From positions 94,663,963 through 94,727,962 of the forward strand of contig NC_134277.1 of the NCBI RefSeq assembly GCF_949628215.1: a stretch of DNA of 64,000 nucleotides, in the 5' to 3' direction. The translations under genes were made by a program, and so were the position numbers. Position 1 is the stretch's first letter. Every line of letters starts with the position of its first letter. The notes beneath the pieces were generated by a model that was not told where the DNA came from, did not search any database, and worked only from the letters and a program-made list of their open reading frames with translations. The DNA is from Phalacrocorax aristotelis (lineage: Eukaryota > Chordata > Aves > Suliformes > Phalacrocoracidae). Shown here one piece after another: positions 1-12,528 of this stretch.

Positions 1-2904
1 GCTGCATACACAGATCTATCTACTTATGCTGCTGCAATGATCTTGTTTGAAAAACAAATGGTCACATGCAAGCATCCCCATGCATAATAATTAAATCTTT
101 AGAGTTTAGAGAGTACCAGATTTATTTTAATCACTAAAACGTGTTCTCCAATCACTTTGGCAGGTTCTCAAAACAAATCAATGTTTCAAAGGAGAGACAG
201 AGAGATGCATCCAGTATTGGAGAAGCTCCATGTTTGAGCTATGTACCGCAGTTAGATTTTTATCCTTTGGTACCCTAAACATGATACAGCCACTAAAGAA
301 GCAGGTACAGCTCAGTTTGCATTCGCTTTTTAGTGGCAAGCTTCAGCTGGGCATCAGCTTTAGCACTAAGTGATAACTGTGTGGTTCCTCATGCTTCAGC
401 TATTTGCCAAATATCCTTGTATTATTTTGCTAAGGCATTCAGCTTTGCTTTCCTCTCTGCACAGAGAGAGCTGAGCTTGTCTGGCTGCTAATTTCCTGAT
501 CCATGGGGTCCTTGACTGCTTTTCGAATAACTGCTGAAGGTACAACAGCAGTTTGTAGTAGCCAAGGTTGTCAAACCTGAGGTTAAGTTCGGAGGACTAT
601 ATTTAGGCACTTCAGCAGGTGGCCTGATGGACAAAAGTGCTGAGCTCACAAGCTCCTGCTCAGCTACTTAAATACTGAAATCCATGGATGAGCTGAGAGA
701 GGTCAGGATTCCTGGATGTTCAGACATGCGCAAAGCACCTGAAAATATTAACTGGAACATAGTATGGAGTCTTTCCTTTTAATTCTGCCTACTGTGTATT
801 TTAAGTTAGAAACAGTTTTATCTAGGTAATCATTACTTTCTTCATTGTTGATGCCTGACATCCTCCGTCAGTTCTCTCTTCCTCATACAAGCGTTGAGTC
901 AGTTCAGTGGCCAGATCCCACTGTTAACACCCGAGGGACACTAGCTGATTTCACCTTTCAGTTAGAAAGTAAACAAATAGTAAAATTCATCATCAATTTC
1001 TTGTCAGTCAGTGCTTCATGGTGAAAAGATAAACAATACCTTTGTCTTCCTTTCTGCAGAGTACCTACTGCCCTGTAGCAATAGCTTACGGACCACTGCT
1101 TGGTTTCCTGACAGGTTTTCAAGTTTGGGCATCTATTTCTGCTCATACTGGGCTGAACACAAGTCTCTGGAGGAATGTCACAGAACAAAATTCTCTCCAG
1201 CCACACAAATACTGATGATCAAAAGATTACCCATATCATTCCAAAAGCTTCATATGAAATATGATAAAATACTGCATTTAAACTGCTGTTAATTCTGACA
1301 TGTCTGCATGAAATGTTTCCACGTAGCTGAAATGGCATATTTTAACAACATAAACCTTCTTCAAAAAACAATAATCGAGATTCTTTCTGAATTCCTGAGT
1401 GTTTGAATGAATCTTATTTTAGTCTGTTATTGTTTTTCTCATGAATGTTATATATATAAATGCTTTTTGATACATAATACAGCTGTTGAAAGTTTAGCGA
1501 TCTTTTGGCAAGCGTCAATTTAAGACATTATACCTTGCAGACAGTTCGTAACTCCTAGACAAAAGCTAAATACTACTTTATCCAAAGTTCTTAGATGTGG
1601 CCATTGCTTGGACCAGAAACTCCCTTGTTTGGTCTAGAGGCGGATCTGAATGGGGACTGATCCAGTGCAAAACAGTACTGCCCAGATTCTGAAATCATAT
1701 GAACAACAGACTTTGCCTGTAGTGAATAATTAAACAAATGAGCCTAATGTTCCCCCCCTGTGTTGATTTTGGCTTATTAATTGTGTGAGTGATCCCGTGA
1801 CCCATACTTCACTGCAAAGAACAATCCCCTCGTGGGCATGTGTAGGTCTGGCCCCCCCGGGAGTGGGGAATGCCTCCCGCTTTGTTCTCCACCACTGAAC
1901 AAACACACCATTTCTACTGTATTTAGTTTAACACCCCTGTGTAAGCAGGCTCAGGATTAGACTTTCTGTTTGTAAGACTAGGCTTAAAACAAGTTTGTTT
2001 TCTCTGCTTAATCCAGATGAATCTGAGATTTGCATTTTGTGTCATTCTTCATTAGCTATAAAGTCCATTAGGATACATTGCTTGCTGTGTGATTGCACAG
2101 ACACTGCAATGATACTCTGATCATGAGCTCAGACATAAGGACAATCTTTATAATTAAGTGTAGTGGATCTTCTAATTGTTTTAATACGATGCCTCTGCTC
2201 TATCATACTCTTAAATTCAGTTGACAGATTGGTTCTTTGTCCTCAGAGTTACCAGCTGCTTTAACCTTGCTTCACTTTTAGAAACAGCAGAGTGCAAGCA
2301 TAAGAATTTATTCGTCATAAATCATAATTGCATGTTTCAAAGAAAAAAAAATACATCTGTACACTGATATTGGTATTGATATTGCATCAATTTTATGTGA
2401 ATATTTAAGCTTTTGTTCTTTGCTTTGCTTGAGCTTCATAACAATGTAACTCAGCAGGTTTTCACTAACTCCTTTTTTTTCTTTTGGGGCTGAACCGTGC
2501 TATCATGGAATCTGATTGCAGATCTCCGAACATGGAGCTGAGACTGTGCCCTAAGAAAGAAGTAAGTCTAGTATCTTTTTAACACTACAAAGCCATAGTC
2601 AAGTTTGTTTGTTTGTTTGTTTGTGTTTTTTTTCTTTTTTGGAATAAATACCTCCACATCAAGGAGAGTATTCCAAACTGGTTTTGACTACTAAAACCCC
2701 ACAGATGGACAATCTATTAACCTGAATGCCACAGAACAAAACAGTGGTTCCTGTTGCAGGTATGAAAGCCAGTCTCACCACTGAGAAGGAAACAAACTGT
2801 GTATAATTAGGAGTTTACAATTTCTTTTCACCACACACTTTTGCAATACTAGTCCTTCATAGATTTTGAATGTTGCCTTCATTTTTGGTACACAGCCAGG
2901 TCAA
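1..2904. other. Upstream intergenic DNA, nothing recognised
   Basis: AT-rich unique-looking sequence with a C-run patch near 1750-1870. Open frames are short and on conflicting strands. I see no gene, RNA or repeat beyond the GTTT microsatellite. Confidence 0.6.
2603..2640 (+). repeat. (GTTT)n microsatellite with T-rich tail
   Basis: Five GTTT units at about 2603-2624 are followed by T-rich sequence to 2640. Confidence 0.85.
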
Positions 2905-3320
2905 GTTAAGACGAGGACAGAAAGACGGGAAGGATGTCTGTGATAGCTCAAGGAGTTTTTTAATCAAAGAAAATCAGTATTAAGTAAATAGCCAGATTCA
3001 GCCTAGTTCGAAGAGCTAAAAAGGACCGTCGCTGATTCTGCAGTTCCAGCTGCTGAAAGGCAGATAGTCCGTGATCAATCATCTAGCCGACCCAGTACTT
3101 TCCCCCAGCACAAATTACTAATTCGTACTAAATCTGTACAGTGTGCAGCTGTCATATTTCGTCATCTGGGTAAGTCCAGGGCTGGCCCTACCGCAGCAGC
3201 GTAGGGCACTGGGAGTGCAGATGTTGGGATAGTCACGGCTAGCGCGGTGCTGAGAACGAGCAGTTTCATGCAGCTTCATGACCGAGCCCATCAGCCTAAT
3301 TTGTGGGAATCGGGACTCTC
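2905..3320 (-). other. CpG-dense block, possible solo LTR
   Basis: About 17 CpGs occur in some 400 bases, while flanking sequence is AT-rich with few. Read on the minus strand it has a TATA-like GATAAAAAG near the 3335 side and an ATTAAA poly(A)-like signal near 2960. It then continues about 60-70 bases, an order that would fit an old endogenous retrovirus long terminal repeat. I could not find convincing TG...CA ends or a flanking duplication and do not recognise a family. A small CpG-rich regulatory element is the alternative. Confidence 0.25.
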
Positions 3321-3640
3321 CCCCTTTTTATCTAGATCCTGGCTGAACTTCATTGCCAGGTCCATGTCCTTCTCTCTAACAGGAAAGCTGTCTGTGATCC
3401 TCCTCAGCCATCTGTGCTTCATCTGTGATCTTACACGTGACTTCTTCTAGCTGCAGCTTCTTTAACTTTCAATACCCACAGTCTAACACACACTTACTTG
3501 GGGGCTCGAAAGGAGAGGGAGGGCAAGGTCATTTTCTGAATCTTGATTACTTGTTTGAACATAGTGGCCTTGAGCAAAAGTTCGCTTTGCTACTCCTTAT
3601 CTCAGCAGAGATCTACAGGTTATTTGAACTGTTCAGCAAT

Positions 3641-3685
3641 GGGGGCGGGGGGTGGGTGGGGGGGTGTGGGTGTGGGGGTGTGGGG
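3641..3685 (+). repeat. G-run tract with quadruplex potential
   Basis: Consecutive runs of three to eight G separated by one to three bases (T, C or TGT) span the segment. It satisfies the four-run pattern for an intramolecular G-quadruplex on the plus strand. It is about 12 kb upstream of FHOD3 and may simply be a GGGTGT-type simple repeat. Confidence 0.8.
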
Positions 3686-6600
3686 ATCAAATCTAAAGAA
3701 ATCACACCTAAAAGCTTTTCACACAGATAACATTGAGAAGTACCTTTCTGCAGCAAAGGAATAACAAGCAGAGGGCAGCATGCTGATGCAAACAAGTTTC
3801 CGACCAGAGGACTTTTTAAAATATTAATAATCAAATGTTTTGTAAAATTAATGTTTCATGACAAGCAATGAAAATGCCCTCTGTCCTCCTAACCTAGATG
3901 TGTCCATTCTTGCCCCTTGCCTCAGATGCCAGCAGATTGCACTTATGGGGTGAGGACAAGCCCAGCAGAATTACACACTGTGGGTTTGTTATGGGGTGCT
4001 TTCAGAAGGTGGCAAGGAGGACAGAGTGTCACATTGAAGTATAGGTTTTAGAGCCATCTGACTTAGCAGTTCAAGTGGTGAGCTGGGTATGCTGGTACAC
4101 AGAGGAATTGTAGGAGTAGCACGAACTCAACAAACAGCTCCTTCAAGGGGGTTCCTTTCTCCTGACTGTCACTCTTCCTTGTCAGGAGACAAATTTTGCC
4201 ATCACTGATCCTACAAACATTGCCTCTGTGTTTAGCTCAGAGCCTGTGTAGTTCACCAGGATAAACGACTTCTCACGTGAATAGAATAGCTCCAAGTTTT
4301 GGACCCAGAGCATTTCAAAAGCTTTCTAATATTGAGTCCCTGCCCAAACCAAGCAGGAAGATGTGCCACCTTCTGCCCTAGGTGAGGGCTGCAGAGTAAA
4401 ACGCCTGTTGGAGAAGAGCCTGTTCGTTGTGACCGTCTTGCACTGCCAAAGCCTCTAAGGGAACTGCGGGAAAAGTGCGACTCTTTGCCCTCTTTACCTA
4501 ACACAGTTCAAGGAGACAGACAAGCAACCTCTCTGAAGGCTAGTTGGTTTTTTTTCTTTACCACTGAGCAGAAGTCCAAAGGACTGAGGTGAAAAGTAAA
4601 ATCAAAAGGCAAACTCCTTAGCCAACTTGTGTCAAGTGGCACAGGTCCGAGGAGCAGGCCTGCAAACGTTAACCAGCAGAACAGGTTTCTATCCATCTGG
4701 AGTCCGTAGGGGTGCCTTCGTGTTTCTTCAAGGAAAGAAAAATGGACATTTTCTGAGTTGCAAGCCACAACCTCAGGCTATGACCCAGGTAGAAGACATT
4801 TGAAATTAGCAAAACAGAAAACAGCTCGCTGGCCCAAAGGCAACAGGGTTCTTGTCCCATTCAGCCCTTAAGCAGGAGATTTGTACTAGGAATCCTAGTA
4901 AGGAATTACTTTGCAAGTCTTCAAAAAGCCAATGTTCAAAATGGCCACCTGCAACCTGAGAGACATTTAATGGCTCCCGTAAGCATGGGATATGCATGAG
5001 TTCACTGTTTGCCTATGCATACAAATATTTATGGTAAAATTTACATGCACGTTAATGTACACAAGAGAGATGAGGTAAGACTAGTCCTTCCGACAAATTA
5101 CCCCAAAAACTTAAAATATGCGGTGTGTATCTGCTGCACATGGGAAGAAGTGATATGTATCTGATACAGTGTCTGATTGGGTTCTATAGTAACCGTGCAC
5201 TTTCTGGGAAAACATAATTATTTTACTGTGAAGAGTTAGAAGAAACTCCTGCTTTGTGTACACCAGGGGCTGGAAAGGCAAAAAAATTAATAAATAAAAA
5301 TATTTGGATGCATGAAGAATGGGATGAAAACTAATACAGAAAATATTATAATGGCTTTATGGAGATAGTTTCTTTTTACTCTTACAATACTCTGCCCAGT
5401 TTTCATTGCTCCACTCCCCAGAAATATAATACAGCATGTTCAGAGATAGACTGAAAAATAGCAGAGGAATGTAAAACTTCCATTCGAACAGAGGAAGAAA
5501 ATATTAGATGTGTTTATTTTACAAAGGAAGTGGATAAAAAAGATGATAGAACTCTTTAAGACAATGAATGCTGTAAAAAGGAAAAGTATTAATATAGGTG
5601 GAGTTGTCTTAGAATGCAAGCTTTCAAGAAAATTGAAAGTAGGGGAATTCCAAAATGATGAAGGGGAAGGCTTAAAAATATATATATATTTAGCCTGTGG
5701 AATTTGTTGCTGTGAGACTGTGGTGAGGTCAAGTATATGCCAGCATTCAAGAAAGGAGGGAGTGTTTACATTGATAAGAACATCTGAACTTAGAAAAGTG
5801 TATTAAAGAAGAATATTTAAAAGTAAAGCTATTATGGAATATACAAAATAATCTGCTCAATAGTGTTGATCATGAAAATAGTATGTACAAATTATCTTTC
5901 CATTTCTTATGATGAAGTTGTCTGCTCTTCACCCTGCGGTAGGTGATACTGGTTACTGACCAAGACTAATATTCCTCCAGTTTAACTGCCCCCAGAGTTT
6001 TTTTTCTGAACACATGTTTACAAAATTAGTAACAAGTAATTTTGCATTGAGGATGTTTATATCAGCATAGGACTTTTTACGTCAAAATAAATAACATTGG
6101 ATACAGTCACTCCACGTGTTTATAAAAGTTGATACGCACACTCCCCTGTGTTTTCTTCAAACCACAAATATTTATTCTTGGTTCAAGCTTGAATACACTT
6201 GTTGGATGCGTACACGCTGACTGGGGAAAATACATTTTAAGCAGTATCTTAATTAGCAGCTAACTAACCTAAGACGCGAAAGCCCAACTATGAAGACAAG
6301 CTTTAAATGTTGTAGAAGCTCATTCTGTTGACAGAAGGATTGCTAAACTATTAAGCACACCTTCAAGCATTTGTGGTTTTTTTCCCATAAACACTTTTCC
6401 TCTTGAAACATGTTTATTTTAACCTTCCTAGTCTCTAGATCAATTTGCATCAAATGAGCATCTACAATGCAAAGTGGATACCCAACATGCAAAATGCTGA
6501 ACTAGTTTTTCTCCTCCAAAGTTTAGTTTATAAAAGCCACTGAGGCAAAACTCAGCACTACGTTATGAGATATAAAGTGATGTGATTACAATTACTTAAT

Positions 6601-7757
6601 CGGTGGGTTAATGTTGATGGTAAGATACAAATTAAAGCAAATTTCAGACACTCAGTTTCGAACTGAAGTGTGCTGTTTCTCTCAAGGAAGAGGCTATTCT
6701 TACTTACATTAGAAAATACTTTAAAAAACAAACTGGGTCTTGATAGTTTTTCAGAATTCTCAGTTACGGTCATGTGCCAGCAAATGGCCACCGCATTCCT
6801 GGCTGTGGTCTGTTAAATGTCTGTACTGCTGTGTCCAGTCTGGCATTTGTTTCTATGAAACTGAACAAGCAAAAAAGGTCATCACAGCTACAGCACGTCT
6901 GTAAGCAGGTTACTTTATCCCTATTTCCTTCTTCTTGTTAGTCCTTTAATTATAGAAGCTTTCTGTACAAATATGTGTGAAACACAAGCTTTTTGGCTTA
7001 GAAGAAGATTAAAGAAAGCAGTGACATGAATTCCATCTGAAAATACAATTTGCTTGCTAAGTAATATAAGCCTTGTTAGTCCTTGCGTCTCTAAACTGCA
7101 TACAGCAGTACGTGTAATTCATGGCACTGTCTTCCCATTTTCCAAGAAAGATGGATATGCTGAGTTTTATGGTAAGAACTCCTGCTAGCAAGATATCATT
7201 ATCTTTGATAAAATCAATTTCAATTTATATCAAAATTCAAATGTCAGAGAATAAGCAGCATCTTACCAACCATTCTCACTGCTGCTTGTGTTTGTTTTTT
7301 TTTCAGTTCATGTGCTCTTTTATAATGGAGTAGAAGGATCATGCTTTATTCTTTATCCCACTGAAACAAAATTATCAATTTCCTTTGCTGAGCAAAAAAA
7401 AAACCCAGTTTGAACAATGCTTTCATCTGACTATTGGGTAGGGAATGACTGAAATTTTGGGGGAGGCCTTACAGAACTTCCCGTACCAGGACAGACCTTT
7501 GCCTCATGTCCTCTCTGAAGACAAAGTTCAGCAAACCCGTGTAACCACTGTACTGTCATCCAGTAGTGTTCAGCATGCATCACAGAACAAGGAGGAAGAT
7601 GAAGAGAAGCGAGCTCTGACTACACCCTTCCCTAAAATTAACTCCTCAAAATGGATCAAACAGCTTTTCAACTCAAAAGCCAGACTGAGTTAGAATACAG
7701 GCTAGTATATTTTCAGTAAACTCGAAGTGAGGAACCCAGAACAGAAATAGGAAATGC
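3686..7757. other. Upstream intergenic DNA, nothing recognised
   Basis: AT-rich sequence without identifiable genes. It contains a 98-codon frame (5510-5806) and an 82-codon plus-strand ATG frame (7445-7693). The latter has a protein-like charged middle but a weak start context, a stop just upstream, and no recognised homologue. I treat both as unproven. Confidence 0.5.
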
Positions 7758-8225
7758 TTAGAGCCAACTCCTCCTGTGATGTTGTTGCAGCGTGGAATCA
7801 GTCCTTGCTTCCACTTTTATTTGCAGCCATTTCAGTAACTTTCTGAGTTGCAGCAAACTCTGCAGCCTCCCCTTCTGCTCCCTAGGAGGTTTTCTTTCCA
7901 CTGCTTCTGTGACCTAACTCAGCAACCTCTCCCTCTCAGCATGATCTGCAGGCTCTGAGGTCTCTCCTGTGACCCCCTCACTCTCTGCCTTGCCATACTC
8001 TTCAAGCTGTGCAACCTCCTCCCCCTCATCCTAATCAGCCACTTCCAGGAAAGAAGCAACATTCACATCCCTTGGAGGAAACCACCCAAGCTTCTTATTT
8101 TTTAGAGGAGGATAATGAAAAATGGACAGAAAATCTATAAAAGACACACCACAGTGACGAAAGGAGGACTTTGATTTGAAGCCTGAGGTTTTGTCTGATT
8201 TTAATGGCCAGCTCCGGAGAATCAG
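7758..8225 (-). pseudogene. Possible eroded coding stretch, unidentified
   Basis: One minus-strand frame runs from 8225 to 7758 with only two internal stops (TAG at 8031-8033 and 7914-7916) before TAA at 7758-7760: open blocks of 64, 38 and 51 codons. The composition is protein-like: it includes KKLGWFPPRDVNVASFLEVA, then an acidic part with EEVAQLEEYGKAESEG and ETSEPADHAERERLL. I do not recognise a family. It could be a decayed retrocopy, an old exon, or chance. Confidence 0.2.
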
Positions 8226-11200
8226 TCAGTTTCAGAAATCATGTATGGTTGCTGCCCTGTAGCACTAAGAATGGTAAAAGATCCCCCAAGCAGAAATAGC
8301 TCTTAAGTGATGCCTGTTTGTTCCCGTTGTCTCACACCTATGTCCTTAGACATCTTAGACACCTTTGTGGCCTCACCGACTTCCACGGCCTTGAGAGCTT
8401 GAGCAGTTACAGTTAACTGGAATCTGATAAAGCATGGATGGTTTTTGGTTGGAGGTTTGATGTGTAGGGTTACTAAAAGTAAACAGCAGGAAGCATTCCC
8501 TTTAGAATTAGAGAAAATGGCTCTGCACACGTATATACATGCTTACACAGAAGCAGAATAAATTATTTTCAGAATAAATTTTACTTTACAGCTTCACACG
8601 TTACATGCCTTTTCTTTCTGAGAACAAATGAGGATTGAGTGGCAGAGAAGGCTGGTTTCTGCCAGCTCATCTCCTCAGCTGTTGAGGCGCTTGAAGTGAA
8701 TGAATCCAGTGGCTTGAGGACTCAGGCGAGGGGATCTCATGATTAAGCCCTGTAAATGCTGCCACAGTAAAATTTCAGTGCAACAATAAAGTCATTCCCA
8801 GTGACTTTCACAGACTCTTACTGCACGTGTTTCCTCCTCCTCTGCACAGCCTGCTATTAGCTGCAGACCATCCATCCAGCCTAAGCTGAGGTCACTGTCA
8901 GCTGCGCTTTTAACATGTAGCTTTCTTAGAGGTTTCAAAATCTGGTTGTAGGCAGCTCGGACCTGGGCAGCCAACAGTGTTGGTTACTTTTGACTTCATC
9001 TCCATTTTGTCTGGTAACATTCCATCCATAAAATGGGGGTAAAATTACTTCCTCCCTGCAGAAAAGCGCTGTGAAAGCAAATTAATAAGTAGTTGTGAAG
9101 CATTCATCTGTTATAGTACTGAGCGCTGGAGGAAATCTCCTGAGGAAATTAGTTCTGTCATCAGAACAGGGTTTAAGTAGCGTGCAATGGATAAGGCAGG
9201 AGGAGACCTTGAGCATTAAATGGTGAAGGTGAAATAAAATATCTGTGCGAATGAATTAAGGCCCCTTGCCTGCGTGCTGAAGGAGGCGGGCGTCCTGTAA
9301 GAGACTGCAAGTGTGTTGTGTAAGCAAAGACGGTACTAAATGGCACCGTGCACATCATAGAAACCTCACTTTTCTGCCCTCTCAGAGTGGTTACATCTTT
9401 CAGACGTGGCTAGCTTGGGGGAGGACCTTGCACAAAGAAATGAGAATTCTGTAGGATCACCATCAGAACATCCTACAGATTATTTCCTGGGATGGTATGA
9501 TCCATGGAAAAATAAAAGGCATGTTTTTTACAGATTTGTGCAGGATCTTTGGACATCGAGTGATTCTGGAATTGTGTACCTTGAAGTCATCTTCACCATC
9601 AATATACAGTATATTAGCCAGTATTAGTAGTATATATACAGTATTAACCATACACAACAGGAGAACAATTTTCAGTAGCAATCTACTGAATTTGAATGCG
9701 TGATGCCACAGTGAAAGCTTTCAGACCACTGACAGTCTTTAGGGCCATTATAAGCCCTCACCTCCCAAAGAAAAAGCTTTCTTTTAAGGTGGGTTTTACT
9801 ATTCCCCATGGAAGATGCTTTCTGTGATCTGGTCATGTAACACCCAATCCAGTTCCCATTGCAATTGGTAAAAAAACCACTTACGTTAAAAAAAAAAAGG
9901 TCATATTAGAATTGTATCCTCGAGCTGCCGCTCCTCAGTGCGTCCGTTTGTGGGGCGGGAATAAGCAGGTGACATTTAACAGTAGCAAAGCGCTTTGAGG
10001 TCCCTGGATGAAGGAGGCTGAAATCCACAGTATTATTTTTGGTCTTGTGACAGACTGGATTTCACTTACACGCCATTATTTTGAGAAGTGTGTTATGTTA
10101 TTTGCCTGTCCATGCTAACAATGGCAATAAATCACTCCCCACACTTCACTAAGAGAACTAAGCATTATTTACAGATTATAGTGCAGATAAGGCAGAAACA
10201 CTGTTCCCATCACTACAGGAAAGGATCTGTCAGCACTTGCATTGCCATACTTTAATTCCAGTGGTTTGCAAGCCCATTTTGATTACCATTACCAAACAGA
10301 CTGCTATTTTTCAGCTTTATAAACGATAAATGAATAAATCATGGAAGTTAAAATTGCTTTTGTTCTCCCACAACTAAAATTGGCTTGAAGTTGAAAAATG
10401 GAATTTGGAAAGCGGTTTCATTTGTCCAAAAGAGAGAGATAAAGAAGCTAAAGGACTGGCCACTTCACATGCTTCCCTGTAATCTCCTGGTCATGCATCT
10501 AGATCTGCATTGACATGATGATATACCGGAAAAACTAATATTCCCATGGAGCTATGCCAATTGCTCAGGTACCTAGTATCATTTTTTAAAACTGCTTAAA
10601 TACATATTTACATTATGTCTGGGTGGTCCTTGGGTTAAAGAATATGCTTTCAATAACTTTCCATCAAACGTATATTTTTTATTTTTAATAAAAAGGAGGA
10701 AATTAAAGACAAAAAACTATGTTATTTTAACATTCAGGTTTCAACAATAATGAAATTCAAATTTAAGCTTGACACAACATCTTAACTTATTCAACAATGT
10801 ATTTTTAAGAAATGCCAATAATGGGATGAGTAAAGAAGAATAAATCAGCCCTAAATGAAAATTCCTAAGTTATATTTCACTCCTGAAAAATGTGTGCATG
10901 TGAAGGATTTCCCCCGCATGTTTTTGTAAAAAGAACTTGGGAGCTTAAAACTGTGAACTTTACTTGATCGTGTGAAAGCTTTTCTTTTTTGGAAAGGGCT
11001 TGTGAGATGGACTCGGGGACTCCAAGGGCAGCAAGTAACAGAGCCCATCTCAGTTGCCTGCCCCGGGAAGGGGACTTGCTAGCCCGTGATACCACCAAAG
11101 GCAGAAGGACCACAGCCTGCTTGGACTTTGCTGAGGATTCCCCAGAGCTCCTGAAGGCTGATTTTGTTCAGCGTGACAGAGGAAAATGCTCTCTTTCTCT

Positions 11201-12528
11201 CTGAGAAGGTCTTCCCTTCTGTGCTGCGGAATGGGGTGAGACAACCACATATGCCGTTCTTGATGTGTCTCTGATTGTCCTCCCAGACGCAATGCCCGTG
11301 GTGCCTCATGCTGCATACCTCTGACAGGCAGTTATCTGGCTGTCCCTTTGCATTTTACTGTGTGTTAAGATCTTCTAAAAGCCATCTATGTTCATTTAAA
11401 AGGCTGTAGTGGGACAGCAAGAAGGCAAGTCGCCTCCTTGCCTTGTTTTAGCTGCTGCACTGAACAAATAAAACCTTGCAAGAGGAGAGGAGGAGAGAGC
11501 GCTCTCCTGCAGGCTGCAAAGAAGACAGGGTGCGGGGGAAGGACTTTTCAAAGGACAAGGTACAGCTTTGCAGAAGAGCAGAAACTGGTGGATGTTTGGA
11601 AGAGAAGGGAGAAAATTATACAGAGCCCTGGCTCAGGCTGATGGAAAGAGACTGCAGATTCAGAAGGCCTTTGAAGCATATGCAGAAAGGTGGAAAACCA
11701 CACAAATATGGAATTTAGATGCATATCTCTTCTTCTACACATACACACACGCACACATACACACTGATGTTGTAACGTTATTCTGTTTTATCCAGCAGAT
11801 CTGTGTTTTATCTTTTCACCTGTATTGATTTAATTCAAATTCAGATAAAATCCAGCTTCTGAAATTCAAAGGTCTGTAGTGGGTTGGGGATATTTACAAT
11901 CAGTAAAAAATATAGACAGATGCATCTTAAAGCTCTGGCTGACTCAGGATCCTTTCATGTCTCTATCGCTCTATTTTCTTTCTGCAGCCTGATCATAAAA
12001 CATATCTCCACTGGCCACTTGTATTTGGAAATCTAGTTGAAGATCATAACATACAATGTCTAATTTTTCCTTATGGGATTTAGAGTCTGCGGCTAGATGA
12101 TTTGATGTTGAGCCTTAGAGCTATCTGATCTCTGTTGGCTCCAAGGCCTGCACTTATCCTTTGTTTTAGTTTTCTAGTATTAAGAGAGCCGATGCTGTCA
12201 CACAGGCTCTATACAAAATCTTGGCTTACATGATTTATATAAAACTGCCCTCCAAGTATTAATGCCTCTGCAATGAGATAAGTGTCATATAATAATTTAG
12301 CAAAAGTCAGGATTAATCCAATGAATAACAAGAACAGCAATATTGTGCCACCTTTGATTGATTAGCAGCAAATGTACAAATTTGTTTTACAAAAATGGAA
12401 GTTCAGTATAAATGGTAATTAAGTAAATTATGATTAACAGAACCAAAATATCCTGTTTTACCTTAACTTTACATGGTCATAAAAATGCACAACATAAATA
12501 AGCAGAAAGATGTGCAGCAATATTCTTT
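8226..12528. other. Upstream intergenic DNA, nothing recognised
   Basis: Mixed-composition unique sequence. Overlapping frames at 10850-11320 and 11440-11830 lie on both strands and look like chance. No gene or named repeat is seen apart from the short CA run. Confidence 0.55.
11736..11764 (+). repeat. Imperfect (CA)n microsatellite
   Basis: Alternating CA/TA/CG dinucleotide units form a short imperfect run upstream of FHOD3. Confidence 0.8.

Noticed and set aside
3001..3020. GTTCGAA-like motif resembling a tRNA T-arm
   Set aside because: No A-box at the right distance and no cloverleaf arms can be formed around it.
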